Source of the DNA: Sporopachydermia quercuum
Taxonomy: Eukaryota > Ascomycota > Sporopachydermiomycetes > Sporopachydermiales > Sporopachydermiaceae
DNA length: 64,000 nt
Direction of reading: 5' to 3'
NCBI GenBank assembly: GCA_001599295.1
Contig: BCGN01000006.1
Location: 1,302,001-1,366,000, forward strand
Shown: positions 33,502 to 46,682 of the stretch, one piece after another
How the letters are laid out: the number at the start of each line of letters is the position of its first letter
Numbering within the stretch: the stretch's first letter is position 1
Notes under the pieces: generated by a model
The model's database searches: none
What the model was told of the DNA's origin: nothing
What the model saw: only the letters and a program-made list of their open reading frames with translations
Translations under genes and position numbers: made by a program

Positions 33502-36276
33502 TCATGTTGTACGTTTCATCTTTTCACGCTTCTGTTCTAAATCCCACGCTAAATTCATATCCTGTGATAATACAAACGCTGGCTGTGTATATGCTCTGTT
33601 ATGACGTTTTGTTGGTTGAAGAGTACCTAGCTTTGGTCGTTCCAAATTCTGTACCGATATATTAGAGTCATTTTTTGGTTTTGAGAAGAACTTATTTTCC
33701 AGTTCTTTTGTCAAAGGCTGAGTCTTGGCAGGGAATTTGAACGTCAAATTCAACAACGATGTGTCATTCTCTTTATTGCTGTTGTTCACAGGTGCCAAAC
33801 TGCGTCCCAATGAAGGAGAGCCAAAGCTGCCTTGATTCAAGCTCAGAGTCCTGGAAAGCTTTCTTGAAGTTGAGCTGTTGAGATCAAAGTTAAGGTGGGA
33901 AGATGAGCGAATTCTACTAGCAAAGTCATTTGTAGTGTTCTTTTTATCATCTCTGTGACTGGAACTGCTGCTGAAATTACTGAAGCTGCTCGACTTTGAT
34001 TCCGGTTGTAGAGGACAGCCAAAAGAAATAGATAATGATCTACCATTAAGCTTGAACTCCTTGCGGAACTTATCCATACGTTCTTCACATTGAACAGTAT
34101 GGTCTTTTGAATCCATTTCAATATATTTCCGAGGGTAGCACCTAGATGAGTAACGTTCAAAGAAGTTCTTATACCCGCCTTCTAACACGACAATGTCTGG
34201 ATAATGCAAGTAAGGATATCTGGCAGTATTTAACGATCTATCGCAGCGTCTAAGATGTAATGCCATTAAAGGACCTCTATGAGAAGACAATTCGCAGTGA
34301 AAGATCACCAGTAATCGTTCAGGGTTGGTTTCGGACTCACCATATTGCTTCAGCAGTTGGTTTCCCAGTTGTTTTTGTGATGAGATATTAACTGCACCGT
34401 CAATATGGCCACCTTGGAATTCGTATTCAAAGCGACAGTCTACGACGATATGGCGATCGTATATTGTCTTATACTTATTATCCAGAATGTCGCATAAAGT
34501 ATCGCGATCTATTCTTCTCAAAGGATCAGCATCAATAGTAAAGGTAGGAATAGGGCAAGAACCATCGTCAAGGAAAGAGTCAACGTTCTGAATCAGAGGT
34601 GACTTCAACAATGAACCTGTTGGAACAGGAACCGCCAATGACTGTTTTTCTGCTTCAACGATTTCCTCAGGCTTCTGGAACATAGAATGGGTTCTTCTAA
34701 ACTTGGTCCTATTGGCTGAATAACGATTATATCCTTTAGGTCTCACAGAGATTGATTGTAATGGAGAGTCTATAACAGACTCTGTTAGGGAATCGTTGCC
34801 AATTTCAATCATACTATCGTTACTTGTATCGTTGATATCATCAGGCATTTCAGTCGAGGTTTTATTCTTTTTATTCTCCTCCCCAGAGATTTTCTTTCTA
34901 GTTTTATATTCGGGTACTGGTGATGGCACGCAGAATGAATATACATCCTGTGGAAGCGGTGAGTTCTGTTCTTGAATTTTCTGTAATACTGGGTGAGGCT
35001 GAGAACGCGTACTGTTAAATGAAGCGGAAGAGCTAAAATTAGGAACAGATGTTGCAACAGAAGATGTGGACGATGACCTTGAAAACGAGTGTTCCGATTG
35101 TGCTGTACTAATGGACGCAGACCGTCTTAAGCTAAAAGGAGATTGTTAGTAAATGCAAGCGTGAATGAGTTTAATGTAATAAATAACAATACGATCGTGG
35201 TCTGTGGTTTGTGGTTTGTGACTGGCAGTCAGTTTATTATTAGCTTGTTTAGTCATCACAAGAATACAAAACGAACGTTGATACAAAATCCACAGAACAC
35301 AAAGCATTAAGCAGATGATTGAACAAATAATGAGGAATGCAAGCACATACGAGGGAAACAAACAACTTCCTGAGTCTTCTCGTTGTTTTGTTTGAGGAAA
35401 AAAGTTACTGACAGGTTTGAAAGGAAAGGAAAAACCTGATTCTGCTGCTGATAAAGGCTTTGCTGTTGACAAGCTGGAGACGTTTGAGAAAGACCCAGAT
35501 ATTGAAGAGGATGATGATATGGAGGAAGCGGATGATGATGCTGATGAGCTTCGAGCTGAAAATAAAGAACTGGTAGATAAGTTTAGGGAAGGAAAAGATT
35601 TCAACGAGCCGTTTGAACAGGAAGTTGTTTCTGATCTTGATACCGCCGTTGGTTCACTATCTTTTTTCATAGACAGGAATCTCGCATCAGTTTGACTTGA
35701 ATGGCATGGCCTTTTATGGGGCAAGGGAGAAAGTTCAATGTCGTCATTGCTGAATAGACCTTTGCTTTTCGTCAGTGAAGATTCAGTAGAGCTCCTATGG
35801 AAAAGGGATCTTCTATAAGTTGGAACAGATTCATGATTGTTTTGTTCGATATGGAAGTTCTGCGATAGATCAGCAGCCAGTGTTGTCGTAGGACTATCTA
35901 TATCCAAGTCTATATCATTCAAGTCATTTGTTTTCAATTGTGATAGCGATCGTTTGAAACTAAACTTGTTTTTTGTTTTCATAGGTCTACTTTTCCCCTT
36001 GCCCTGTCCAATATGTACTGGAAGAAATGATGGCGAATCATTGATTGATGGTGATAAGCCATCTGAAGTTGATAAGGATGACGAAGCAGGCGATTGTGAA
36101 GTTCCGTTACATTTGACATCTTGAGTGTTTCTTATCAAACCAGTGGATTTGGTATAGGTTTCTTGTGATGGGAACTTTCTAGTCTCCAATGGTTTTTTGC
36201 CTAGTATGGAAGACAAGAAGTTTGGTTTCTGGAACATTTTGGCATTGAATTCAATATCAGAGCTTTCGACCACCAT
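33502..36276 (-). CDS. MIH1: Cdc25-type M-phase inducer phosphatase Mih1
   Basis: Mih1/Cdc25 removes the inhibitory phosphate from the tyrosine of Cdk1 to permit mitosis. Two exons (35351-36276 and 33502-35131) join across a 219-bp intron (GTATGT donor, TTTACTAAC branch, TTTTAG acceptor) to give 851 residues, long for the family. The first 430 residues are Ser-rich and disordered, with many potential phosphosites. RRTHSMF at about 455-461 matches the motif conserved before the catalytic domain in fungal Cdc25. The rhodanese-fold catalytic domain spans about 515-705: HIVVDCRFEYEFQGGHIDGA, then the active-site loop HCELSSHRGP with nucleophile C588 and R594, then VVLEGGYKNFF. The C-terminal 150 residues are again Ser-rich. 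Confidence 0.93.
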
Positions 36277-39200
36277 GGTGGGATAGATTTCGATTGATTA
36301 TGGTGATAATGTTTAGTGATATGTTAATGAAGTATTGATGAAGTTTTGATAGGTCAAACAACGTCCATTACCGTCTTCACCTCTAGTATTTTTCTCTCGC
36401 TTTCTGCTATAGTTAAAATATGAGTTAATAGTGCTAGTTGAGTAGTGGAAAGCAGTTGATTGACAATCGTTGATTTGTTGCTGTCATGCTATACTATATC
36501 TTCCTTCCCTTGGTGACTAACTCTTCGTTCAACTAGTAATCAATCAGAGCAGAGTAAATTACAGTCATTTAGAAATATCTAAACATATTATTCTACCATC
36601 ATCAAGTCAATCAATTTGTTCGTTCAATCAATTCATTCTTTCAATTCTTTTCCGGAGCATTTCATTATTTCATCACCCATTCAACTCGATTTCTATATTT
36701 TGACTAGCAAATTGAATTCAATTGTGAGGTTTTAAACATGAAATGGAACCTTTTTCTATACGAAACTTAAAGTTTAAATGGAGGTAGTAAAATGAGTGAC
36801 CAAACAAGGTTTCAAGTGGAGATAAATGTACCCAAGACACAAAGAAGGGGGATCAAAGCGTTGGAAAATAATGATAGTAAGATAAATTCGTATCAGAAAT
36901 TGTTTTATGAATGAGATTTGAAACGAATGTATTGGACCAGTCCTGAATCATAGATTGGTCTCCTTCAATTGGGAAATTCAACTGAGCTTTCACGAATACG
37001 CAAGAATATGAATTGGGTTTGACAATTAATTGATTATTTCCTCTAAAGAGTATTCGTATGCAGAAATCTACATAATAATTTTGAAAGTTTGAATAAATTA
37101 TCTTCTCCGTTAAAGTTCTTTTTCTTGGTATAACTACAGATGAAACGAAACCTTCAAATTTAAGGTTTCACCTAGGTGAAGCTAAATTTGGTATGAAAAT
37201 GTAGGCAGGTTATTTACTTCATGACATCCCTATTGAGGATTTCAGATCAAAAATAAACGGAAAGTAAAAGAAGAATTATTGGTTGGAATGCAAACTACAA
37301 GATCACAACAGAGATTAGTAATAAGATAACAGTAGATGGGAAATTATTTACCGCTGTGGAAAGCTAATTCAAATTGCTTCTAAGATGTGGTGCATTTTGT
37401 TTTTCCCCAACCGTCTCGATTGCTAGTGTAAAATAATTTTTTCAATCAATGAATAATGAAAACCTTTTCTCAATGTTCGTTTTTTTTTATCACTATAATA
37501 AAAAGTTTGTCCAGGGTTCACTGTATTGGCTCTAATCGTATAAATAGCCAATTGCTTTCCATGTAACGTCTACGAAACTAGAGAGGTTTTCTGATTTTCC
37601 AATTTGAATCAACTATCACTTAATGGAACTTTCCCAACTGAGAGGCTTTTCCAGCTTTAGCTGATTCATTAGTCCTATAATACATTGTAGACTACAAGTA
37701 TGATAATTGTTAACTTCTACCGTTATATAATGGTTATTTTATATTTATGGGTGTATATAAATACTCATTGTACTCNAATTATAATCAATGCTCGTATTTG
37801 TCTTTACTTCTTTCACATTCATGGAAACTGGCCATGCCTAATGTCCAGTGGAACACACGAAGCTTTTTTCTTCATCACTACCATTGTCATATCGAATGTT
37901 ATTAGAAAGCATTATTTGATTATTATACTCTAATCTTCTACGGAAATTTTGCTGTTTTAAACTCTGTTATAGAAGGAGAGGTGAGGCTAGTGATTGGAAT
38001 GCAAGATAGAGATTATTTCTAAATCAAATTGTAGGCTCAAGGCTGTAGAGTAGGTTCGGATATAGGAGAATAAGGAAGAAAACAGTTCATTGCTTGAAAA
38101 GGTTAATCGAAATATTTCTAAACATATGCAATGATGTTTTCTTCTATTGTTAGTAGCCTGTTTTACGAGTATGAACAGTTAAAGCAAAACCCATCAGTGT
38201 TTAAATTGTATAGAATAGTCTTTACCTTACACATCAACGGATACCTAGTTGATCAGAACATAAAGTAACGTGAAAACACTATTTAATCATAAGAGAACAA
38301 ATTCATCAGCCTTCAATATGCTCAAATGCATTCATAAATCAATGCCATCTTGATAGTGTTTTAAGACAGGATAAGATCAAGCCAATTGTTCTTTGACTTA
38401 CTATAGTAGGCAAAAAAAGCAGCATGGTCGCCGTAGTCTCTTCTTCAGAACAACCCTTTTTTTTTGGAATCCTGCTAAGTGGAGTTAATGCTGATGATAC
38501 AACAAATGAAAATTTCAATCAGCTTCAGTCTTCCGACCCTTGAACATTATCTATCTGTACTGATTTATTGATCCAGTACCATTTGATGCTTAAGAAAAAG
38601 CCAAACAATCTTAGTCAAATGAGAATTAAGTGAAAAGATTCAACTGTAAATTCACGCGTTTGTTTATGAAATTCCTTAATGGTCAAATTTCTAATCAGAT
38701 TAGGTGAATATTTGCTTGGAGGTGTAACTGAGTTTAGAGATACGTTTTCCGATATAAGTAATAGACATCCAGTTTAGTGTTCACTAGATGGTTTTCGAGT
38801 GAACCCTCCCTAACTATAACAAACTTTATTATATGTATACTTTGGATCAGGCTGTCTAGTCTTGAAAGTGCAAACTTAAGCCTCCACCCTGGTCTCACCA
38901 GGAGATCAATTTCATAATAAACGTTCTATAAAATTAGAACAACCTGTTATTCGATGAAATTCTATGGACATAAATATGAATCTAGAGTAAAATAGTATTC
39001 AGTGACATATATAGTCTATAATAACTATATGATATGAATTAGATATGACTTCCAAATCCCATATGAACTTTACAGTATGTATCATCAATTGTTCAAGAAA
39101 TATTCTGTCAACATCATCCTCAACAGAACCTATCAACCTAACAGAACCTAACATTCCATTCCAATGAATTCCTGAGCAATTTCCTATACAATATACTTTT

Positions 39201-41908
39201 ATCGTCTATTTTACCAAAACAAGAAGAAATTCCATTGCAAAATTCATTTGAATTAAACTTTTAAGTATTTTCTGGGATATTCGAAAACAGGGTATAATTT
39301 TGGCCCAATTTTGAAATAGCAATCCATTGTAAGTTCCTAACTAATTGTATTAATTTTCCGATTAATCCCATTCCTGAGCATGTAAGACGATCTTGACATC
39401 TAGTTCAATACATCGACCAACTACTGAGTCCCATGACAAAAACAACATCCTCTGTTTCAGAATAAGATCACCAATATAACTATACCAGTGGATATACATA
39501 GATATATCAATAGCTCTAGCCATTGGACCGAGCTCATCAACAAACTCCTTTTGTTAAGAGAAACCTCTTATAATCCTTTTCTAACCTTTCATAATCAATT
39601 TCATGTTGTTGAACGCATATAGATCACCATTGTTGTACTAAACTGAAATAAGATAAACATGAACCTAATGATGTATTGGCTAGTGAATCAAGGTTCCTTC
39701 AAACCAGTTTCATCATTTACTCATCCGTCATTCAAAACAATGAAACAACGAATCAGTAAACTTTCAACATTCTTCCTTTCTTTCCGTTTGTTTTGATGCC
39801 CACCCTATTGCTACAAATAAGCGTACATTTATACATATTCAGATGAAGGACAATAAAGAGATCAATCAAATAACTCAACTTTGTTTCTAACAAACAAATG
39901 AGATGAGGAAAGCTAGAGGCGAAGAAGATATCTTGATTTGGAAGAACATTGAAGTTATTTGGTAGAACTTGATATAAGGAGGTCAGTAATAAATATGCTA
40001 TATACTTAAAGTGACTTTGATATAATAATCATGCACTTGTTGGTAGTGGTGATCTTGTTGACTGTCGTTATTTGACTATTATTTTATTATTTATTGTTCA
40101 CTCACAGCTTTACGAACTCATAGCAATGTGCTTTATACTTTTCAATGAAAACAATATATCTTTCGTATAACGATGAAATATCGTATTTATTTAATTGTGT
40201 AGTTAGTTAGTCGCGTTTAGATTGTTATTCGGAATATTCAAGTAATGAGGTCACCATCATAATTTGTAAACAAAAGTTATTTCAGTTTCAGAATGATTAA
40301 AATGAAATGCTGATTTTACGGTATGGTAAAAGTTCTCAATTGATTACTAAGATGATAAGTGTTAAATGTAAATATGATTGACATCGTAGAACTGACAGGG
40401 ATAGCAATACAATATATTCTTATTGTAGATTATTTACAATCCATTGTTTACAGATAGCAGATTGATACATGATATGAATAAAACAAGTAATAGAGTGGTA
40501 ATTCCTATTAAAACCTAATATATAAGATGTTCTGTATTAATAAATGATTTATTCATATGTCGACACAACACTCATTCGCAATGCGATGAATATAGTGGTT
40601 AGTAAGAGTGAGAAAGGAGTCGAATCTATATATGGTTTATCAAAATGACAGAGACCGCTACTGTTATTTTGAAATAAACTGTTTGATCTGAATTATTTGA
40701 TCCTGCTTTATCAACTATCAGCAATTACTGAGAATAAAAGCAAAACTGATAGTCTGAACAATAAGGATATTCATAAAAGAGAGTAGAAAAAGGGCATCAT
40801 ATTGATGATTACTATAATAATTTTATCGTACAATTAATATTCCTTTAAGGATAAAACGACGGCCTATCAAATACCAGCGTTCTTCTTTGTTTTGTACATT
40901 CATTGATAATCAACAATGATAAATCGTTCTTATTGGTNAAAATAGGGACAAGACACAAATAAAAATAGGATTGCTCTATGTATGATATCAACAATGAGTT
41001 TTTGAAGTGAATCAGTTAGTTAACCATTGAAAGGATGTTAGGCAACTAGACAACACTTGTATAATACAATACTATGATGATAGAAAATATCATATAGATG
41101 AATTCCAACAGAGCATTATTCCCATCATAACCAATCTGTTATTATCAGACACAATAAACATGTTACTCCTAAATAATGGTTAGATCTTGCCACATCTTTA
41201 AATAAAGTAGATAGTGGATAGATAGAATATTAGCCTTTCCTACCTACGACCAAGTAACTAACTGTCCTTTCATTCTTGGGAAGTCAGCTTTATTTGCCTA
41301 GCCACCTCATCGCTTTTGCCTTGCTTTTACCTCTTTGCCTTTCTGCCTAACTTACCTCATTCCTTATCTTAGACCCTACACAAGGGATAACTATTCTCAT
41401 CCAGTAGACCCTTTTCATTACCCCAATCCAGTAATACATCGTGTGCTAAGTTCATTCATCATCACTTTATTACTCTTTTAATGTCAACATTACCACGTGA
41501 CTAATTCCCAATCATTCTCGTAACTCTGCATAANCATACATGATTCATGCATATGACACACAGAAACATCTTTTTCATCGCCATTAGCAAACATTTCTCC
41601 TTGTGCATTACTTAATGCTGTCCCTCATTTGCTGCAACATTAACGGAACAAAACACTTTGAATAGTCATTCTAAAGCGGGGTAATTTACCACAATCATCT
41701 TTGTGTTGTTGTTGATTTGATATTTTGTTTGTGATTGACACTCTGAAACATACACGCAAGCAGCTTCCCTTCTTGCTTTTTTGCTTCTCATTTGTGATCC
41801 AAATTTCGGAGCAGATCGTCCTGTTGAGAAAACTCTCTTCCGCAATTCATCCCGCATTGTGTTACAAAACCATTCAGTATCTAGACCTCTCGATTACCCC
41901 GCTTCCCC
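36277..41908. other. 5.6-kb stretch without a supported gene
   Basis: This is the divergent space between MIH1 (-) and the MNR2-like gene (+). It is AT-rich throughout, with frequent stops in all frames. The only small open frames are a 40-codon ATG frame at 36792-36914 and a 77-codon hydrophobic frame at 37700-37933. A CCTGGT-CTC-ACCAGG hairpin lies at 38888-38902. The last 700 bp, towards MNR2, is pyrimidine-rich with repeated TTTGCCT/TTACCTC words, and a CACGTG lies at 41494-41499. It could hold a long promoter, noncoding RNAs, an origin or a centromere; none can be shown. Confidence 0.6.
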
Positions 41909-44900
41909 ATGACTTCCAGAGACTCCTATGCCACTTCCCCGTTCTCGGAAGCCAACCATTTGGAGGCCAACGATGAAGCGGAAACTCCGCTTCTGGACCC
42001 GATTTCTCGGAATATCAGCGACTCGGCTTCTTCTTTTGAGTCATCTAGGCTTCTTGACCACAGAACAGAACCGTTAGCGGTCACTAACTCTGCGGGAACT
42101 GTTACTGGAACCAATAGCAACTTTCCGGGCAAACTTCGGCCCACTTCGGTATCTCATCGGGATCCCCGCGCGGAGAATTACCCATTCGGGGTCGGAAGCT
42201 CTTTTGCGCAACCTAATTCATATGCTCAGGGTAAGCTTTTCACCCGGCGGCGGAAAAGCTCGGTGTCTGCCGGGAAATCTAGGAATAGTTTTCTCAGATC
42301 ATTTGGCGGAAACAACCCCAGTCGCGTTTCCTATGCAGCACCACCTTTTGCATCGATTTCTGGTCCTGGTTTGAATTATGGGAACAATGCCGAAATAGAT
42401 CCCATTGACGAGACTCATCCACTTTTATCCGGTTCCGACCCCAACCTTAAATATACTGCCGCCTCTACTAACGCCGAGAACCCCAACGCTAGTTACAGCT
42501 TTTACCCCGATTTTTACCCCTCCGAGCCTGATTATCCGGATTCAAAGCCCTCTTCCCGAAGAGCTTCCGACACCCCTTCTTTGGACGACGTGTGCTTTCC
42601 TGTAGACTCCGCTCGGGATTTGCTCGATAGTACCGGAGAATCTCGGAAAGTCTGGCCCGACATTCAGCTGCTTCAAGATTTTGCCGACGAAGAACGTCGG
42701 GAATTGGAAGAGATTCTTCGTGTGGATTCGGAGCATGAGTCTGACCGGAAGGGAGTCACTGGAAGCTATACTTCTGGGTCCTCGGGCGAAAACCGGGAAG
42801 TCTCATTCAACAGAACAGCGGCTTCTTTTTCCTTATTGAAAAATACTCGTTTAAATGAAACAGAAATGATGTCCGGAGGGAAACTCAGACCCGAACCGTT
42901 CAATCCCTGGGCTCAAAAGACCAGACGTTGGAAGCGGGAACGGGAAAAATCGAATGTCGGCTACTTGGGGAACTCGGGAACATTCGGAACATTTGGTTTG
43001 TACGATGATCGGAACCCTTTACAATATCGATTTACTTACTTCCGAGGGGATCTAGACTCTACTATACATTCACAAACGATCTCGGGTCTTTTGCAGCCTG
43101 GTCAATCTTTTTCGGAACTATTTCCCCCTTCGGAAACTGGCGGTACAAATGCTGAGGCCCCAAATACGGCAACGGGAAATCCCGGAACACAGAACCACAC
43201 AAAAAGTCGTTTCCAACAACAACCGCAATCGCAATCGCAGCCACAGTCGCAGCCACAGTCACAACCACAGTCACAACCACAGTCACAACCACAGTCACAA
43301 CCACAGTCACAACCACAGTCACAACCACAGTCACAGCCACAGTCACATACACAAACCCCATTAGGAACTACAGCCGGAAATTCCCGAGACAGTTCCGTTA
43401 GCTCCGATTTCAACAGCAATACGAACGCAAACGCATCCACTTCGGTACCAACAGCACCGACGCCCCTCCGACATGTGTTTCATACCGACGCTTCGGGAAC
43501 TAAATTTCCTTCCGGGTCATCTCGTTTAGCGGATCAATCAGAAGCCTCGGACTATGGCGGAAGATCCGGCAACGAAACCTTGGAAAATTCACCNTTTTGG
43601 CTAGACGTTCTGAACCCAACGGAGGAAGAAATGAAAGTTCTATCAAAAACCTTCGGAGTTCATCCGTTGACTACCGAGGATATATTTCTAGGAGAGAACC
43701 GGGAGAAAGTTGAATTATTTCGGCATTATTACTTTGTATGTTTTCGGTCATTTCAGGTAGCAAGCGAGGTGAGCGGGAAGTTCAACGACGAACGCCCAAC
43801 AAATTCCGCTTTTTCCACCGGAGTGAGTGCCGGAAATAACTCTGAATCAACTACACACTTCGCTTCACCTTCCATTATTTCTCGCTTTTTCCGCCGCAGA
43901 TGGTCAAACTCCGCTAAAAGTGAATCATCCGGATCTCTACCCCGCAAGAAGAACCGATCCCGTAAAGCTTATTCCAAAGAACTATCTCCGCTTAACATGT
44001 ACATCATTGTATTCCATGAAGGCGTCCTCACGTTTCATTTCTCTCCAACAACTCATCCCATAAACGTTCGACGCCGAGCTCGAATGCTCCGAGACTATCT
44101 TACGGTTACTTCCGATTGGCTCTCATATGCACTTATAGACGATATCACTGATGGTTTTGGCCCGTTAATTGAGTCAATTGAGCAGGAGGTAAATGATATA
44201 GAGGACACTATACTTCGGATCAACTCGGATATCAGTGAGAGTGGGGAAAGCGGAGAAAGCGGGGATGAAAAAGAGGGAGACGATTATGGAAGAAACCGGA
44301 GTTGGAACCGGGAGTACGACCGGAAATCGGAAAAATCAAGCGGATCCACTCGCACTTCGGAATCCGAACTATCTAGTAACGAGATTGAATGGAAGCAGAA
44401 AGGTGATATGCTCCGAAGAATCGGAGAATGTCGGAAACGGGTAATGTCCGTACTCCGGCTTTTAGGCTCAAAGGCTGACGTCATCAAAGGCTTTGCTAAG
44501 CGTTATTCTGAGCATTGGGACACTGGGTCTCCGAGATCGGAGATTGTCATGTATTTAGGTGACATTCAAGATCATATAGTGACGATGGTACAGGCACTGA
44601 ATCATTATGAGAAGTTATTAGCAAGAAGTCATAGTAACTATTTGGCACAAATCAATATTGACATGACAAAGACAAATAATGACATGAATGACATGTTGGG
44701 AAAAATATCTATTTTGGTAAGTTAGGCGATTTTAGGCAAAGTTTATCGAGATTTACCGGGATTTGCCGAGGTCTGGTTTGAATTAGTAGAAGAAGTATCC
44801 ATAAATAGGCTGTTAAGCGAGCTACCATCCGATTTTGGAACAAACACGGCAACAATTGAACCGACTTATTGCTGATTCTATACTAATTTATACTAAAATG

Positions 44901-45378
44901 GAAAGAGTTACCGAAATCGGACGGAATAGTTGAACTTTGGAAAGCGGAAATAATANCATTAAATATTCCGGTATTTCATCCGCATTCTACCTCCCAACTA
45001 CTTCCCCTTTAATCCAGCTCCTTCAGCAATCCAGATTGAAAACAAAACCTAATTTTATCTCTTTTTCTCTTTACTCTTTGGAAGACCTTGGAATGTCTCG
45101 GAATAGATTTTATGTTTCATCCTGTACTAACCTAACCTTATAGGGTACAATTGTCCTACCGATGAATATAATCACAGGTTTATGGGGTATGAATGTCATA
45201 GTCCCGGGACAAGAACATGAAGGATTAATATGGTTTTTTTCTAGTAAGTTGAATTTGTGGAGTTCGGAACGGAAGATATCGGAATACGTTTTGATTCTAA
45301 CCTTGTGCTATAGTATGCGGGTCACTTTTGTTGTTCGGAGTACTATGTTACTTCTATATGAATAAGTATTACATGTAA
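41909..45378 (+). CDS. CorA-family magnesium transporter (Mnr2/Alr type)
   Basis: A fungal CorA/Mrs2-type Mg2+ channel of the Alr1/Mnr2 group (plasma membrane or vacuole). Three exons (41909-44716, 45144-45243, 45314-45378) give 990 residues; the introns are 427 and 70 bp. The long N-terminus (about 560 residues) is Ser/Pro-rich and carries the PQSQ minisatellite. The CorA cytoplasmic domain follows, from FWLDVLNPTEEEMKVLSKTF through TTEDI...REKVELFRHYYF and RRRARMLRDY to the long stalk helix near the end of exon 1. Exon 2 supplies GTIVLPMNIITGLWGMNV with the signature GMN at residues 951-953. Exon 3 supplies the second membrane segment and ends in NKYYM. The long N-terminus fits Mnr2 best, but Alr1 cannot be excluded. 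Confidence 0.88.
43235..43347 (+). repeat. 12-bp minisatellite coding PQSQ repeats
   Basis: About nine tandem copies of a 12-bp unit (CAGCCACAGTCA and close variants) within the magnesium transporter coding sequence. It is in frame and encodes repeating Gln-Ser-Gln-Pro. Because the unit is a multiple of three, copy changes keep the frame. It lies in a disordered N-terminal region. Confidence 0.93.
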
Positions 45379-46145
45379 ACATGTAATAGACGATCCGAAA
45401 TCTCGGATATTTATAGAACTCAACCCGAAAAGTGCCAAACAGTTTTTTTTGTTGCCGAATTCATTGAATATTCAAGTTTTACATATAATTCTCAAGACAT
45501 TTGTAAGATGAGACATGATGTTTTACAAAGTTCCGAGTCATATGTTGGGGTAAATGTGACTCAGTGATAAGTGATAATGTCCTTAAAGTCGTGTGTAAAT
45601 TTCCCCACGTTAGCCATAGCCATGACACAGGCAGTTATGTTAGGCAGAAAACTAGGAATTTCAGTATTAACTATTCGTTTAATACTATGTCAACCATATT
45701 CAAACTAATGACTAATTACACATTTAATATATGTGAGCATAAATCTTTCTGCAATTTCAAAAAAAAGTCATATTATAGTGCTTTCTTTCCATATTTCTTA
45801 GCACAACAAAGTTACATCGCTTCTCTGACAAACCCTTGTCTCACCACTTCCTAGATAATATTATCATGACACATTTAATCCACCGAGTCTGCTTCCAATG
45901 TCACGATGACATTCATTAACTCTCAGCTCAGCACTCAAACATCTTCTATCCATCCATCCACAAATCATATTCCTTTCATTTTACATCTTTCCCCTGTTTC
46001 CTTCCTTTTCTCCCTTTTCAGGACTTCTATAACCATATTGAGAAACCTTCCAATCATACTTTTCTACTATTGAAAAAGACTATCGCGCTTCCAGGACCAT
46101 TTTACCATCACATCCAGCGGGACATACCTACAAAACTACTGCAAA
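45379..46145. other. Spacer between the MNR2-like gene and GCV3
   Basis: About 770 bp between two plus-strand genes. The last 250 bp is pyrimidine-rich with few purine runs, typical of a yeast promoter leading to a well-expressed gene. No separate gene was seen. Confidence 0.55.
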
Positions 46146-46682
46146 ATGTTGAGATCTCAATTGCCCAGAATCCAGACAGCTTTCTCTAGAGCTTTCACTC
46201 GCCCAATTGTTCCAGTACTCAACCATAGTAGATTTTACTCTTCTTCTACTGGAAACAACATATTGACCCCTGATTCAACTCCTACAAAGTTGACAGCTGG
46301 CCCAATTATTGTGAAGTACACTTCAGAACACGAATGGTTAGCCGTTCACCCTAATAACGAAGCATACATCGGAATCACCAAATACGCTGCTGATGCATTA
46401 GGTGATGCCACCTATGTTGAATTACCAGAAGTCGGTAATGAATTCGAAGTCAGTGACTCAATTGGTGGTGTTGAATCGGTTAAATCTGCTTCGGAGATTT
46501 ATACCCCAGTTTCTGGTGAAGTCTTAGAAGTCAATAGTGAACTAGAAGCATCACCAGGCGTTATTAATTCTGATCCTATGGGTGAAGGATGGATTGCAAG
46601 AATTAAGCTTGCCAATGTTGAAGAACTAGGTTCTGGTGATTTATTAGACGAAGCAGCTTATGAAGCAAGTCTGAAAGAGTAA
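46146..46682 (+). CDS. GCV3: Glycine cleavage system H protein
   Basis: The mitochondrial lipoyl carrier of the glycine decarboxylase complex, which shuttles the aminomethyl group between the P, T and L proteins; in yeasts it is also needed to lipoylate other enzymes. It is 178 residues in one exon. The first 40 residues are an Arg/Ser presequence (MLRSQLPRIQTAFSRAFTRP). The lipoyl domain begins at KYTSEHEWLAV and contains GITKYAADALGDATYVELPE. The lipoylated lysine is K113 in ESVKSASEIYTPVSGEV. The end, DLLDEAAYEASLKE, matches the family. All expected parts are present. Confidence 0.97.
   Translation: MLRSQLPRIQTAFSRAFTRPIVPVLNHSRFYSSSTGNNILTPDSTPTKLTAGPIIVKYTSEHEWLAVHPNNEAYIGITKYAADALGDATYVELPEVGNEFEVSDSIGGVESVKSASEIYTPVSGEVLEVNSELEASPGVINSDPMGEGWIARIKLANVEELGSGDLLDEAAYEASLKE

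Noticed and set aside
35417-36124. Acidic plus-strand frames opposite MIH1
   Set aside because: They are antisense shadows of the Ser-rich MIH1 N-terminus, which reads as Asp/Glu-rich on the other strand.
37700-37933. 77-codon hydrophobic frame in the gene-free stretch
   Set aside because: The composition is what AT-rich noncoding DNA gives; it contains an unresolved base and shows no recognised pattern.
38888-38902. CCTGGT-CTC-ACCAGG hairpin
   Set aside because: A 6-bp stem alone, without a following T-run or neighbouring gene end, is too weak to call a terminator or RNA.
43102-43440. Cys-rich (CDCG repeat) minus-strand frame
   Set aside because: It is only the reverse reading of the PQSQ-coding minisatellite in the magnesium transporter.
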